Below are positions 39,912 to 47,942 of a DNA stretch of 64,000 nt, piece after piece. A model generated the notes under the pieces. The model had not been told where the DNA came from, made no database searches, and was given only the letters and a program-made list of their open reading frames with translations. The stretch covers positions 1-64,000 of the forward strand of contig JAKAKJ010000023.1 of the NCBI GenBank assembly GCA_021824575.1, written 5' to 3'. The DNA is from Chloroflexota bacterium. GTDB taxonomy: Bacteria; Chloroflexota; Anaerolineae; Anaerolineales; Villigracilaceae. The translations under genes and the position numbers were made by a program. The number at the start of each line of letters is the position of its first letter. Position 1 is the stretch's first letter.

Positions 39912-40571
39912 TCAAGCCTCAGCTCGTTTGGTTTGTTTTGATTTCGACTCGCGGCGGCTTCTCCATGCTTCAAAGCCCATTGGAACGAGCGAAATCAAAA
40001 TGATGACAATGATCACCGTCGAGAAATGATCACGAATGAAAGGAATGTTGCCGAAGAAATAACCGGCGAATGTAAAGAGCGCCACCCATGTAATTCCGCC
40101 GAACACATTGTACGAAAAGAAATAGCCGTACGGCATCCGTCCAATGCCCGCCACGAACGGAGCGAACGTCCGGACGATGGGAACGAAGCGCGCCAGAAAA
40201 ATCGTCTTGCCGCCATGTTTCTCGAAGAACGCGTGCGTGCGGTCGAGATATTCTTTTTTGATCCACTTGATATTGTACGCTCGTTCGCCAAGATAATGGC
40301 CGATCCAATAATTGGCAGTATCGCCCAGCACGGCGGCCGCAGCCAGCAAAATAAAAAGAACCCAGACGTTAAGTGAGCCTAGCGCGGCAAACGTTCCCGC
40401 AGCGAAAATGAGCGAATCCCCGGGCAAAAATGGCGTAACCACAAATCCGGTTTCCATGAAGATGACAAAGAACATCAAACCATACGTCCATGTGCCATAC
40501 TGCGTAATGATTGCGCTGAGATGCGTATCAAGGTGCAGGAAAACATCAATCACAAATGCTACAAAATTCAT
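39912..40571 (-). CDS. DedA-family membrane protein
   Basis: The 219-residue membrane protein shows the SNARE-associated/DedA core: VVTPFLPGDSLIFAAGTFAALG, then LGDTANYWIGHYLGERAYNI, and FFEKHGGKTIFLARFVPIVRTFAPFVAG with the conserved Arg. Members flip or scavenge lipid carriers such as undecaprenyl phosphate. AAAGGA lies 6 bases before the ATG at 40571. A TATAAT box on the minus strand (40603-40608) overlaps the stop of the upstream small gene. Confidence 0.93.
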   Translation of the reverse strand: MNFVAFVIDVFLHLDTHLSAIITQYGTWTYGLMFFVIFMETGFVVTPFLPGDSLIFAAGTFAALGSLNVWVLFILLAAAAVLGDTANYWIGHYLGERAYNIKWIKKEYLDRTHAFFEKHGGKTIFLARFVPIVRTFAPFVAGIGRMPYGYFFSYNVFGGITWVALFTFAGYFFGNIPFIRDHFSTVIIVIILISLVPMGFEAWRSRRESKSKQTKRAEA

Positions 40572-40602
40572 GAATGTCCTTTCGGTTTGCAACAAGCGCC
40601 GA

Positions 40603-40608
40603 ATTATA
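40603..40608 (-). promoter_or_regulatory. Candidate dedA -10 box
   Basis: TATAAT on the minus strand, 31 bases before the dedA start. It includes the TAA stop codon of the preceding small membrane protein gene. Confidence 0.5.
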
Positions 40609-40906
40609 CCGCATCATTCCGACCCGCGGGGCGGTGCGCGCCAACCAGACTCAACCAATCCCCAATGCCTAAAAACACGAGACTTCCGATAATTGCCATG
40701 CCAAGATCGAGCGGGCCAATTGGAAATAGAATCCAGCCGCGCCAATTCCCAACCCAATGCCCGGCGAAGAATCCCGCGATGCTAAGAAATAAATACAAGA
40801 CGAGGCGTCCGAAACCGCCATCGCGCAGCAAGTGAAACAGGGCGCCAATCAACAAGGCAACGATCGAACCGAAGACAATGGATGGAATGGTCACGATGAA
40901 ACCCAA
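40604..40906 (-). CDS. Small integral membrane protein of unknown function
   Basis: The 100 residues contain three hydrophobic segments (IVFGSIVALLIGALFHLL, LVLYLFLSIAGFFAGHWVG and LGMAIIGSLVFLGIGDWLSL). I do not recognise the family; the Gly-rich pattern is similar to small membrane proteins of the GlsB/YeaQ type. The TTG at 40906 or GTG at 40894 could be the start. It lies between mnmA and dedA on the same strand. Confidence 0.65.
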   Translation of the reverse strand: MGFIVTIPSIVFGSIVALLIGALFHLLRDGGFGRLVLYLFLSIAGFFAGHWVGNWRGWILFPIGPLDLGMAIIGSLVFLGIGDWLSLVGAHRPAGRNDAV

Positions 40907-40925
40907 CCCGCTGGACGATTATATC

Positions 40926-41987
40926 TCACCGGATGATACCCCCGCCCAGCATAACATCGCCTTGATAAAAGACCGCGGCCTGACCCGCGGTGATATCGCG
41001 CTGTGGCGCGTCGAACCGGACTTCAGCCTGATCGCCGTTTAGCAGCCGCACCTCGGCTGGCATTTCTTTTGCGGTATAGCGAGTCTTGACATCCGCACGA
41101 AACGACCCCTTTGGCGCTTCGCCCGCAATCCAATTAACTTCGTGCGCGAGGAGTTGATTCGATCCAAGCTCATTCTGCGTTCCGACGATCAACGTATTCG
41201 TCGCGGCATTCTTACCAAGCACGTAAAGTGGAACGGGCGAACCCGCGCCCAATCCCTTGCGCTGACCGATGGTGTAATTTGCAAGTCCAGTGTGTTCGCC
41301 AACCACCCGCCCATCACGCGTGACTATCTGACCTGGCTTCAACATTTCTGCCGCATTGCGTTGGAGAAAGTTCCGATAATCGTCACCAGCGAGAAAACAT
41401 AAATCCTGGCTGTCATGGCGGGACGCAGTCGGCAATCCAAACGATTCGGCGATCTGGCGAATCTCAGGCTTGGTGTAATCACCAACCGGGAACAAAGCCC
41501 TTGACAATTTTTCCTGATTCAAAACATGCAAAACATACGATTGATCTTTGCTTTTATCAACCGCGCACCACAATTGATTCTTTCCTCTTTCCTCTTTCTT
41601 TATTCGCACATAATGTCCGGTCGCCATAAAATCTGCGCCGAGCGCCAGGGCATGATCAAGCAAAAACGTCCAGCGGATTTGCCGGTTGCAAATCAAACAT
41701 GGATTCGGCGTTTCGCCGCGCGCGTATCCTTCAAGAAAATAATTCACAACCGTGTTATGAAAAACTTCCTTCGCGTCCACCACGTAAAAGGGAATGTCGA
41801 GTTTCGCCGCGACACGACGCGCCAGCGCCATCGAATCCGGCGTACAACAGCGATTGGATTCCTCCTTCCCCGGCTCAGACCATAGCCTGAGCATCATGCC
41901 AATGACGTCATAACCCTGCTGTTTGAGCAAGGCCGCGGCAACGGAGGAATCCACTCCTCCCGACATGGCAACAACAACTTTAGTCAT
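40926..41987 (-). CDS. mnmA: tRNA-uridine 2-sulfurtransferase MnmA
   Basis: The 353-residue enzyme thiolates U34 of tRNAs for Lys, Glu and Gln. The PP-loop VVVAMSGGVDSSVAAALL is at the start, the catalytic Cys in TPNPCLICNRQIRW near residue 100, and the second Cys in RHDSQDLCFLAGDDYRNFL near residue 200. The ATG at 41987 is the probable start; a GTG at 41999 lies in a repeat and no Shine-Dalgarno is visible for either. The cysteine desulfurase gene directly upstream should supply the sulfur, as in the B. subtilis yrvO-mnmA pair. Confidence 0.97.
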   Translation of the reverse strand: MTKVVVAMSGGVDSSVAAALLKQQGYDVIGMMLRLWSEPGKEESNRCCTPDSMALARRVAAKLDIPFYVVDAKEVFHNTVVNYFLEGYARGETPNPCLICNRQIRWTFLLDHALALGADFMATGHYVRIKKEERGKNQLWCAVDKSKDQSYVLHVLNQEKLSRALFPVGDYTKPEIRQIAESFGLPTASRHDSQDLCFLAGDDYRNFLQRNAAEMLKPGQIVTRDGRVVGEHTGLANYTIGQRKGLGAGSPVPLYVLGKNAATNTLIVGTQNELGSNQLLAHEVNWIAGEAPKGSFRADVKTRYTAKEMPAEVRLLNGDQAEVRFDAPQRDITAGQAAVFYQGDVMLGGGIIR

Positions 41988-41991
41988 TAAT

Positions 41992-42050
41992 TCAGCCACA
42001 GATGAACACAGATAAACGCAGATGGTTGTTCATCCGCGTTTATCTGTGGC
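41992..42050. repeat. CCACAGATGAACACAGATAAA-type palindromic repeat
   Basis: GCCACAGATGAACACAGATA at the left and TCATCCGCGTTTATCTGTGG at the right form an inverted repeat. On the minus strand it encodes the C-terminal ATDKRG and TGA stop of the cysteine desulfurase, and its other edge touches the mnmA start. A one-arm relative is at 11778-11804. Confidence 0.8.
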
Positions 42051-43202
42051 CAACTTTCTCGCTTTTTCGACAAGAGAAGGTAAAGCAGTCAAAAATGAAT
42101 CAACATCTTCAGGTGTGGAGTCTTTGCCAAGAGTCACGCGCAAAGAACCGAGCGCCCAATCGCGCGAAAAACCAAGCGATGTAATGACTTCCGACGGTTC
42201 AGGGTTGCCCGTTTTGCAGGCGGAACCAGATGAGCAGGCAAAGCCCGCGGCGTCGAGCATCTGCAATAAAAGATTCCCATCCACATCTTTGAAGACGAAC
42301 GAGGCGTGATTCGGAAGGCGCGATTCGAGATGGCCTGTCAATTTTGAATCAGAGATCGTTTCCAAAACGCCGCCGATGATTCGATCACGCAATGGCTTGA
42401 CGTGCGCGGTACGCTGTTCGCGTTCTTCATTAGCCAATCGCAACGCTTCTGCAAAGCCAACGATGTACGGCACATTCTGCGTCCCGGCGCGCAAACTGTT
42501 TTCCTGCCCACCGCCTGTTTGAGATGGAATCAGCGGCGTTCCCTTGCGAATGTATAACGCACCGACTCCCTTCGGACCATAAAACTTGTGCCCGCCAAGC
42601 GACATCAAATCCACGCCCAAGGCACTAACATCAACCGGCAGATACGTGGCGGCCTGCACGGCATCAGTATGAAATAGAACACCATGTCGGTGGCAAACTT
42701 CGGCAATCTCGTGAATCGGATTGATCGTGCCGATTTCATTGTTGGCATACATCACCGAGACCAGCGCGGTTTTATCGCAAATGGCTTTTTCAACAACATC
42801 AGGCATGACCATTCCGTGCTCATCCACATCGAGCCATTTAACTTGAAAACCATAATATTTTTCGAGCTGTTCGGCAGTCTTGCTGACGGCGTGATGCTCA
42901 GCCTTCGATACAAGAATCCAATTCGCGCCCGTTTTCTCGCGCATCGCCAACGCCGCGCCGCGCAAGGCCAAGTTGTCCGATTCGGAGCCGCAGGAGGTAA
43001 AGACAATTTCACCTGATTGGCAATGCAACACGGACGCCACCGTCTCGCGCGCGGACTCGAGGGCGGCATCCGCCTGCTGTCCATAACGGTGAACCGATGA
43101 CGGATTCCCGAAGGAAGCGGAAAAGTAAGGCATCATCGCGTCCAGCACGCGGCGGTCAACTGGTGTAGTCGCAGCATAGTCAAAATAAATCGGTGCAGAC
43201 AT
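42030..43202 (-). CDS. Cysteine desulfurase (NifS/IscS family)
   Basis: The 390-residue PLP enzyme releases sulfur from cysteine as a persulfide. FDYAATTPVDRRVLDAM is at the start, the PLP-Lys in SLGGHKFYGPKGVGALYIRK near residue 205, and the catalytic Cys loop is FACSSGSACKTGNPEPSEVI near residue 325. The last six residues and the stop come from a repeat. A TGCTATAAT box (43212-43220, minus strand) ends 9 bases before the ATG, suggesting leaderless translation. Position next to mnmA points to tRNA thiolation. Confidence 0.95.
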   Translation of the reverse strand: MSAPIYFDYAATTPVDRRVLDAMMPYFSASFGNPSSVHRYGQQADAALESARETVASVLHCQSGEIVFTSCGSESDNLALRGAALAMREKTGANWILVSKAEHHAVSKTAEQLEKYYGFQVKWLDVDEHGMVMPDVVEKAICDKTALVSVMYANNEIGTINPIHEIAEVCHRHGVLFHTDAVQAATYLPVDVSALGVDLMSLGGHKFYGPKGVGALYIRKGTPLIPSQTGGGQENSLRAGTQNVPYIVGFAEALRLANEEREQRTAHVKPLRDRIIGGVLETISDSKLTGHLESRLPNHASFVFKDVDGNLLLQMLDAAGFACSSGSACKTGNPEPSEVITSLGFSRDWALGSLRVTLGKDSTPEDVDSFLTALPSLVEKARKLATDKRG

Positions 43203-43211
43203 CGTCCGCCG

Positions 43212-43220
43212 ATTATAGCA
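43212..43220 (-). promoter_or_regulatory. Extended -10 promoter of cysteine desulfurase-mnmA
   Basis: TGCTATAAT on the minus strand matches the extended -10 consensus and is identical to the aspS leader promoter element. It ends 9 bases before the start codon. Confidence 0.7.
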
Positions 43221-43297
43221 TGTGCCAAATGGGGCATCCCTCAGCCGTGCTGCCTGTGATATATTCCAACGTCAATCAAAGGAATAGAGGAGATGCC

Positions 43298-44305
43298 ATG
43301 AGCGACGCGAAAACTTTTCAATGCCCAAGCTGCGGATCACCAATCCTGACATCCGGTTTGGAAAAGGAAGTCAAATGTCAGTATTGCGGGAATACGGTGA
43401 TCGTTCCCGAGGAGCTGCGCGAACAGCCTGCCCCGCCCCCACCAGTCAAATTCGATTTCAATGGGGAGCTGCTTCACGGTAACGACCAAGCCATGCAAAC
43501 CATCGAAACGGCCGGAAAGGTAACGGCCGGTGTGACGGGTGCGAGCTTCATTCTGCCAATCGCGCTGACTTGCATTATTTTGGGCGCGGTTGGCGCAATC
43601 CTTTTCTATGTTTTTTCAAATGTCAATTCGGCTGTTAAGACTGCCCTTTCCACAGAAGCCCCAGTAGTGAGCGCTCCAACCATTGCCCCGCCCACGATTG
43701 CGCCAACATTTACGCCGCGGCCCATTGATACGCCAGTGCCATTTTCCAAAATTCTTTTCAAAGACAACTTCACAAAGACCAACAGCGGCTGGGATGTTTC
43801 GCACGATTCCAATTACACGCTCGAATACAAAAGTGGAAAGTATCACATTCTGATTAACAAAACCGACGGCGGTCAGGTTGTATGGAACGCGAACACCGAC
43901 AACTTCACCGACATGAGCGTCGAGGTGGACGCGCAGGAAACGGCTGGCCCAAGCGACGGGCTGATCGGCGTCGCCTGCCGTGCATCTCAGGACGGCGGTA
44001 TGTACACTTTTGAGTTCAGTCAGAATGGCGATTATGGAATCTATAAATACGACTCAAATGGAAACGCCACCTCATTGGATGAATCAACACTCAGTCCAAA
44101 CACAGTAAACCAGGGTGATGCGAATCATATCGAGGGTGTTTGTTCTGGCAGCACATTGACTTTGATCCTGAACGGACAAGCCCTGCTTCAAGTTGAAGAT
44201 TCGGATTATACAACTGGCGGTGCGGGACTCATCGTCCGAACCGGTTCGAGCGGTGACGCGGGCATTGATACGCTCTTCAGCAATTTTCTGGTCAAGGGAC
44301 CGTGA
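43298..44305 (+). CDS. Zinc-ribbon membrane protein with an extracellular LamG/DUF1080-like domain
   Basis: The 335 residues begin with a zinc ribbon (FQCPSCGSPILT and VKCQYCGNTVIVPEE, two CxxC pairs). One transmembrane helix follows (about 88-112, LPIALTCIILGAVGAILFYVF), then a Thr/Pro linker (SAPTIAPPTIAPTFTPRPI) and a C-terminal beta-sandwich of about 170 residues (DNFTKTNSGWDVSHDSNYTL onward) similar to concanavalin-like domains. The function is unknown; the layout suggests a cytosolic metal-binding part linked to an outside ligand-binding part. GAGGAGA lies before the ATG at 43298. Confidence 0.8.
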   Translation: MSDAKTFQCPSCGSPILTSGLEKEVKCQYCGNTVIVPEELREQPAPPPPVKFDFNGELLHGNDQAMQTIETAGKVTAGVTGASFILPIALTCIILGAVGAILFYVFSNVNSAVKTALSTEAPVVSAPTIAPPTIAPTFTPRPIDTPVPFSKILFKDNFTKTNSGWDVSHDSNYTLEYKSGKYHILINKTDGGQVVWNANTDNFTDMSVEVDAQETAGPSDGLIGVACRASQDGGMYTFEFSQNGDYGIYKYDSNGNATSLDESTLSPNTVNQGDANHIEGVCSGSTLTLILNGQALLQVEDSDYTTGGAGLIVRTGSSGDAGIDTLFSNFLVKGP

Positions 44306-44329
44306 CCAAGACGATTCATATATAAATGT

Positions 44330-44361
44330 AAATCAATCTCCATTTCTGTGGAGATTGATTT
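44330..44361 (+). terminator. Terminator after the zinc-ribbon protein gene
   Basis: AAATCAATCTCCA (44330-44342) pairs perfectly with TGGAGATTGATTT (44349-44361) around a 6-base loop. CTTAA follows; a T-rich flank on the other strand lets it serve the convergent gene too. Confidence 0.75.
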
Positions 44362-44391
44362 CTTAACGAGATGAAATTTTATTTTGGGATT

Positions 44392-45291
44392 CTATGGATT
44401 CAATGTAACTATCTCACTATAAACATATGCCGGGCTGCTCAATAGATCGTCGGCTTGACGAATAAACAGCCGCGCCTGGGTCTGAACGTCAACTTTGTAG
44501 GGAATGGTCGTGGAAAAATTCTGCATGTTGAGATTCGGAAAATTCAACAAACGCAAGCCCAGGCTTTTGCCATCGTTGGAGATCAATTCGAAAACAACCG
44601 GCTGGCGGTTGTATGGCTGGAATTCGCCTTGAAGCGAAAGCACGCCGCCAGATACAGTGGGATTATCAGGAAGGTTGTTGAGCGCAGCCCGTTCGTAGAT
44701 TGTATTTCCGGGCGGATTAATGATGCTGTCACCGTTCGAGATCAATAGCACGCGATCAGAAACCAACGCTTGAACGTTTCCAAGGTCGTCCTTGGTGCTG
44801 ACCTGGATTATTCCCACTTCGGCAACGGCGCGTATTTCGAATGGGATTTTCACATATAAGTAATCGCCAAGCGGACGCTGCGGCGCATATTGGATCGTCC
44901 TTCCCAGCAAGCGGCCGTCTTCTCCATAAAGATCAAACTCGACTTTATTGCTTTTCCCCGGATAGGCAAGAACATTTAATTCAAGCGGCGATGCAACCTT
45001 CGACATCGGCCCCGGTTTGTTGATTTGAATCGCGGATAACTGAAATCCCGGCCCCAGCGTTGGAACAACAGTTGGACTGGGAGTTTCGGGAATTGGCGTG
45101 GGCGTATCGGTCACCGCGAGCGTGGGCGTGATCTCCGCGGCTTTGGTCGCGTTGATGGATTCGGCAGTCAGGTAAATCACTGTCGGCAGGTAATTGGCGG
45201 GATAAGCCGTCGGGATGGAAGTTGCTCCGGGTAACGCGCACCCGGCCAAAAGTCCCGCGAGCGAACCAAAGAAAAGAATTTTTCGAAGCAT
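44392..45291 (-). CDS. Lipoprotein of unknown function with Ig-like region
   Basis: The 299 residues begin with a lipoprotein signal (FFGSLAGLLAGCALPG, lipid-modified Cys at 18) and then a Thr/Pro-rich stretch (TPTPIPETPSPTVVPTLGPG). About 210 residues of alternating beta pattern follow, containing IYERAALNNLPDNPTVSGGV and two related halves each ending in IPF or IPY strands, suggestive of two Ig-like or Gmad2-type domains. No enzyme motif is seen. The start ATG follows directly after a repeat, without a Shine-Dalgarno. Confidence 0.75.
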   Translation of the reverse strand: MLRKILFFGSLAGLLAGCALPGATSIPTAYPANYLPTVIYLTAESINATKAAEITPTLAVTDTPTPIPETPSPTVVPTLGPGFQLSAIQINKPGPMSKVASPLELNVLAYPGKSNKVEFDLYGEDGRLLGRTIQYAPQRPLGDYLYVKIPFEIRAVAEVGIIQVSTKDDLGNVQALVSDRVLLISNGDSIINPPGNTIYERAALNNLPDNPTVSGGVLSLQGEFQPYNRQPVVFELISNDGKSLGLRLLNFPNLNMQNFSTTIPYKVDVQTQARLFIRQADDLLSSPAYVYSEIVTLNP

Positions 45292-45296
45292 AAAAA

Positions 45297-45372
45297 GTCT
45301 GATAAGTCTGATGGGTCGAAAAAGTCCAACAAGTCTGACTGGTTCGACCTTTTTGACTTGTTGGACTTATGA
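45297..45372. repeat. AGTCTGACAAGTC-type palindromic repeat
   Basis: AAGTCTGATAAGTCTGATGG, then AAGTCCAACAAGTCTGACTGG and the inverted GACTTGTTGGACTT. It is related to the repeat at 7362-7431 and lies between the lipoprotein start and the M32 carboxypeptidase stop. Confidence 0.7.
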
Positions 45373-45390
45373 GCTTTCTAGACCGACAAA

Positions 45391-46896
45391 TTACAACCCG
45401 TAGATGCCGCTGTATTTGGTTGTCAAATAACGGACATACGGTTCGGGGGTGATCTTCGAGCCGGTGATCTTTTGAACCAGCTCCTGCGGATAATATTTGC
45501 GTCCCTGTGTGTGGATGTGTTTTCGCAGCCAGCCAAGCAGGGAATCGAATTTGCCCTTGCGAATCTCTTCGTCGAGGCCCTTGATGTCCTTGTTGATCTT
45601 TTCCCATAACTGGGCTGAGACCAAATTGCCAAGCGCATACGTCGAGAAGTAGCCAATGGAACCATACGACCAATGGACATCCTGCAAAACGCCAAGCGCG
45701 TCGTTGGGAGGCGTAATGCCAAGATATTCATTCATCTTTGCGTTCCAGATTTCAGGCAGGTCTTTGATGGCAACTTTGCCTTCGACCAGCGCAATCTCAA
45801 GTTCGAGCCGCAGCATGATGTGAAGGTTGTACGTCGCTTCATCGGCGTTGACGCGGATGAAGGATGGCTCGACTTTGTTGATGGCCTTGTAGAAATTCTT
45901 CAAACTGACACCATCCAATTGCGATGGAAAAACCTTCTTGAGTCTCGGGTAGAAATATTCCCAAAACGGAAGCGAACGGCCAACGAGATTTTCCCACATG
46001 CGCGATTGCGACTCATGTACTGCCAGCGACGCGGCATGACCAATGGGCGTGCGATCCCAGGCCGGGTTCACGCCCTGCTCGTACATGGCGTGTCCCGATT
46101 CGTGCATGGCGCTGAATAATGTCGCCAGTGGATTGTCAGCTTCAAAGCGATTCGTAATACGAACATCATTGACGCTGAACGATGTCTCGAATGGATGCGG
46201 GGCCTTGTCCATGCGCCCGCGCGTCCAGTCGTAGCCGAACTGTTTCGTCACGTCCGCGGCGAAGTTCCACAGTTTTTCTTCGTTATATTTCTTGTGCAGG
46301 AACTTATCCTCCACCTGCTTGCGTGCAGCAATCGCCTTGATCAATTCGACTTGTTTGGAACGCAGGCCGTCGAAGATGACTTTTACGTCAGCGGTCTTCA
46401 TGCCCGGTTCGTAATCGTCAAGCAAAGTATCGTACGGATGATCCGCAGGCGGAAAGAAGCTGATGTATTTCTTGACAAGCTCGACGACTTTTTCAAGATG
46501 CGGTCGGAAGATGGAGAAATCCGATTTCGATTTAGCTTCGACCCAGGCTTCGAATGCCTTGGTCGTGACGATGGCCTGCTCCACCACGAATTCGGATGGG
46601 ACACGCGTGGCTTTGTCGTAATCGCGCGCGGCCATGCGAACCATCGCCGCGTCTTCGGACGACAACGGATCAACGCCCGCAAATTCCTGCTTCAACTCAT
46701 CGAGCAGTTTGCCAAATTCATCAGAGGTCATTTTGTCGTGCGAGATCTTTCCAAGCGTGGCAAGCTGCTGACCGCGTGCCTCGCCACCGCCCGCCGGCAT
46801 ATAAGTTTGCTGGTCCCAGCCCAGCAAGGCTGCGGCATTATTCAAATCGGAAATCTCGCCATATAACTCTTTCAATTGATTCAACTTTTCGCTCAT
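45391..46896 (-). CDS. M32-family carboxypeptidase (Taq type)
   Basis: The 501-residue metallo-carboxypeptidase has the zinc motif MHESGHAMYEQG (HExxH) near residue 265, with the third ligand region in SLAVHESQSRMWENLVGRS downstream. The family motif VNADEATYNLHIMLRLELE is also present. It removes C-terminal residues from peptides in the cytoplasm. AAGGAG lies 6 bases before the ATG. It is followed on the same strand by the lipoprotein gene and preceded by serA. Confidence 0.95.
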   Translation of the reverse strand: MSEKLNQLKELYGEISDLNNAAALLGWDQQTYMPAGGGEARGQQLATLGKISHDKMTSDEFGKLLDELKQEFAGVDPLSSEDAAMVRMAARDYDKATRVPSEFVVEQAIVTTKAFEAWVEAKSKSDFSIFRPHLEKVVELVKKYISFFPPADHPYDTLLDDYEPGMKTADVKVIFDGLRSKQVELIKAIAARKQVEDKFLHKKYNEEKLWNFAADVTKQFGYDWTRGRMDKAPHPFETSFSVNDVRITNRFEADNPLATLFSAMHESGHAMYEQGVNPAWDRTPIGHAASLAVHESQSRMWENLVGRSLPFWEYFYPRLKKVFPSQLDGVSLKNFYKAINKVEPSFIRVNADEATYNLHIMLRLELEIALVEGKVAIKDLPEIWNAKMNEYLGITPPNDALGVLQDVHWSYGSIGYFSTYALGNLVSAQLWEKINKDIKGLDEEIRKGKFDSLLGWLRKHIHTQGRKYYPQELVQKITGSKITPEPYVRYLTTKYSGIYGL

Positions 46897-46912
46897 GATT
46901 TCTCCTTGATGC

Positions 46913-46962
46913 CCTCACCCTTTCCCTCTCCCAAAATTGGGAGAGGGGTTAGAGGCGAGGGA
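46913..46962. repeat. CCCTCACCC...CCCTCTCCC palindromic repeat
   Basis: CCCTCTCCCAA (46924-46934) pairs with TTGGGAGAGGG (46937-46947), flanked by CCCTCACCC and GGCGAGGG arms. It is the intergenic form of the palindromes found in frame at 13552-13574, 10620-10683, about 14255-14316 and 5765-5840. Confidence 0.8.
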
Positions 46963-46965
46963 GAA

Positions 46966-47907
46966 TTATGATACTTTCCAGCGCAACGGTTCGCCGCGCA
47001 GCGCGGCTAAAACTTCATTTGCAATATCTTCCGCGGCGCGCGCCTGCGCTTCGACGGTTTGCGCGCCGATGTGCGGCGTGGCAATCACTTTCGGGTGTTT
47101 GATTAAATCGGTCAGGCCGGGCGGCTCATTTGCGAAGACATCCAATGCCACGCCCGCAACCTTCCCGGAATTCAAAGCGGCCAGCAAAGCCGACTCATCA
47201 ATGATCCCACCGCGCGCCGCGCAGACGATCCGCACACCATCTTTCATTTCAGAAAAAGCCATCGGCCCGACCAGGTCGCGCGTCTGTACATCAAGCGGCA
47301 AATGCAAGGAAATAAAATCAGACCATTCGTACAAATCTTGAATCGAAACCGGTTCCGCGCCGCGCGCCTTGATCTCCGATTCCTGAACCAGCGGATCGTA
47401 TGCGACAACGTTCATCCCAAATGCAACGGCGCGCTTCCCCACTTCCATGCCAATGCGTCCATAACCAATGATGCCAAGCGTTTTGCCGTTCAGTTCGACG
47501 CCTTCGAATTCCTTCTTGAGCCAGTCGCCTTTTTTCATCGCCGCGTCCGCGCGAGGAAATTCACGCGCTAAAGCCAACAGCAGGCCAAACGTCAACTCTG
47601 CGACGGCGACCGTGGTCGAGACCGGCGCGTTGACAACGGTCACGCCATGTTTCTTCGCGGATGCAAGGTCAATGTTGTCCACACCGACTCCCGCGCGGCC
47701 CACGACTTTGAGTTTCTTCGCCGCGTCGAAAACCTCGGCTGTGACTTTGGTGCGGCCGCGCACGATCAGCGCGTCGTAACCGCTGACAGCTTGGACAAGT
47801 TCCGCGGCGGAGATGCCCGCCTTATCGTCCACGCTGGATGCGGCACGAAGAATGGACTGGCCGTTCTCTTCCAGTCCATCTGTGATCAGAACATTGAAAT
47901 TTGTCAT
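46966..47907 (-). CDS. serA: D-3-phosphoglycerate dehydrogenase-like 2-hydroxyacid dehydrogenase, short form
   Basis: The 313-residue NAD-dependent dehydrogenase has the Rossmann motif LGIIGYGRIGMEVGKRA near residue 145, catalytic Arg in VCAARGGIIDESALLAAL, Glu in DVFANEPP and His in ATPHIGAQTVEAQ. It lacks the C-terminal regulatory ACT domain of the long form. The likely reaction is oxidation of 3-phosphoglycerate for serine synthesis, although related hydroxyacids cannot be excluded. A TGCTAAAAT box (47914-47922) ends 6 bases before the ATG. Confidence 0.88.
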   Translation of the reverse strand: MTNFNVLITDGLEENGQSILRAASSVDDKAGISAAELVQAVSGYDALIVRGRTKVTAEVFDAAKKLKVVGRAGVGVDNIDLASAKKHGVTVVNAPVSTTVAVAELTFGLLLALAREFPRADAAMKKGDWLKKEFEGVELNGKTLGIIGYGRIGMEVGKRAVAFGMNVVAYDPLVQESEIKARGAEPVSIQDLYEWSDFISLHLPLDVQTRDLVGPMAFSEMKDGVRIVCAARGGIIDESALLAALNSGKVAGVALDVFANEPPGLTDLIKHPKVIATPHIGAQTVEAQARAAEDIANEVLAALRGEPLRWKVS

Positions 47908-47913
47908 GGCGCT

Positions 47914-47922
47914 ATTTTAGCA
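47914..47922 (-). promoter_or_regulatory. Extended -10 box of serA, leaderless
   Basis: TGCTAAAAT on the minus strand ends 6 bases before the start codon, and no ribosome binding site is present. Confidence 0.6.
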
Positions 47923-47942
47923 CGGGTCGGGTTAATCGCCCA

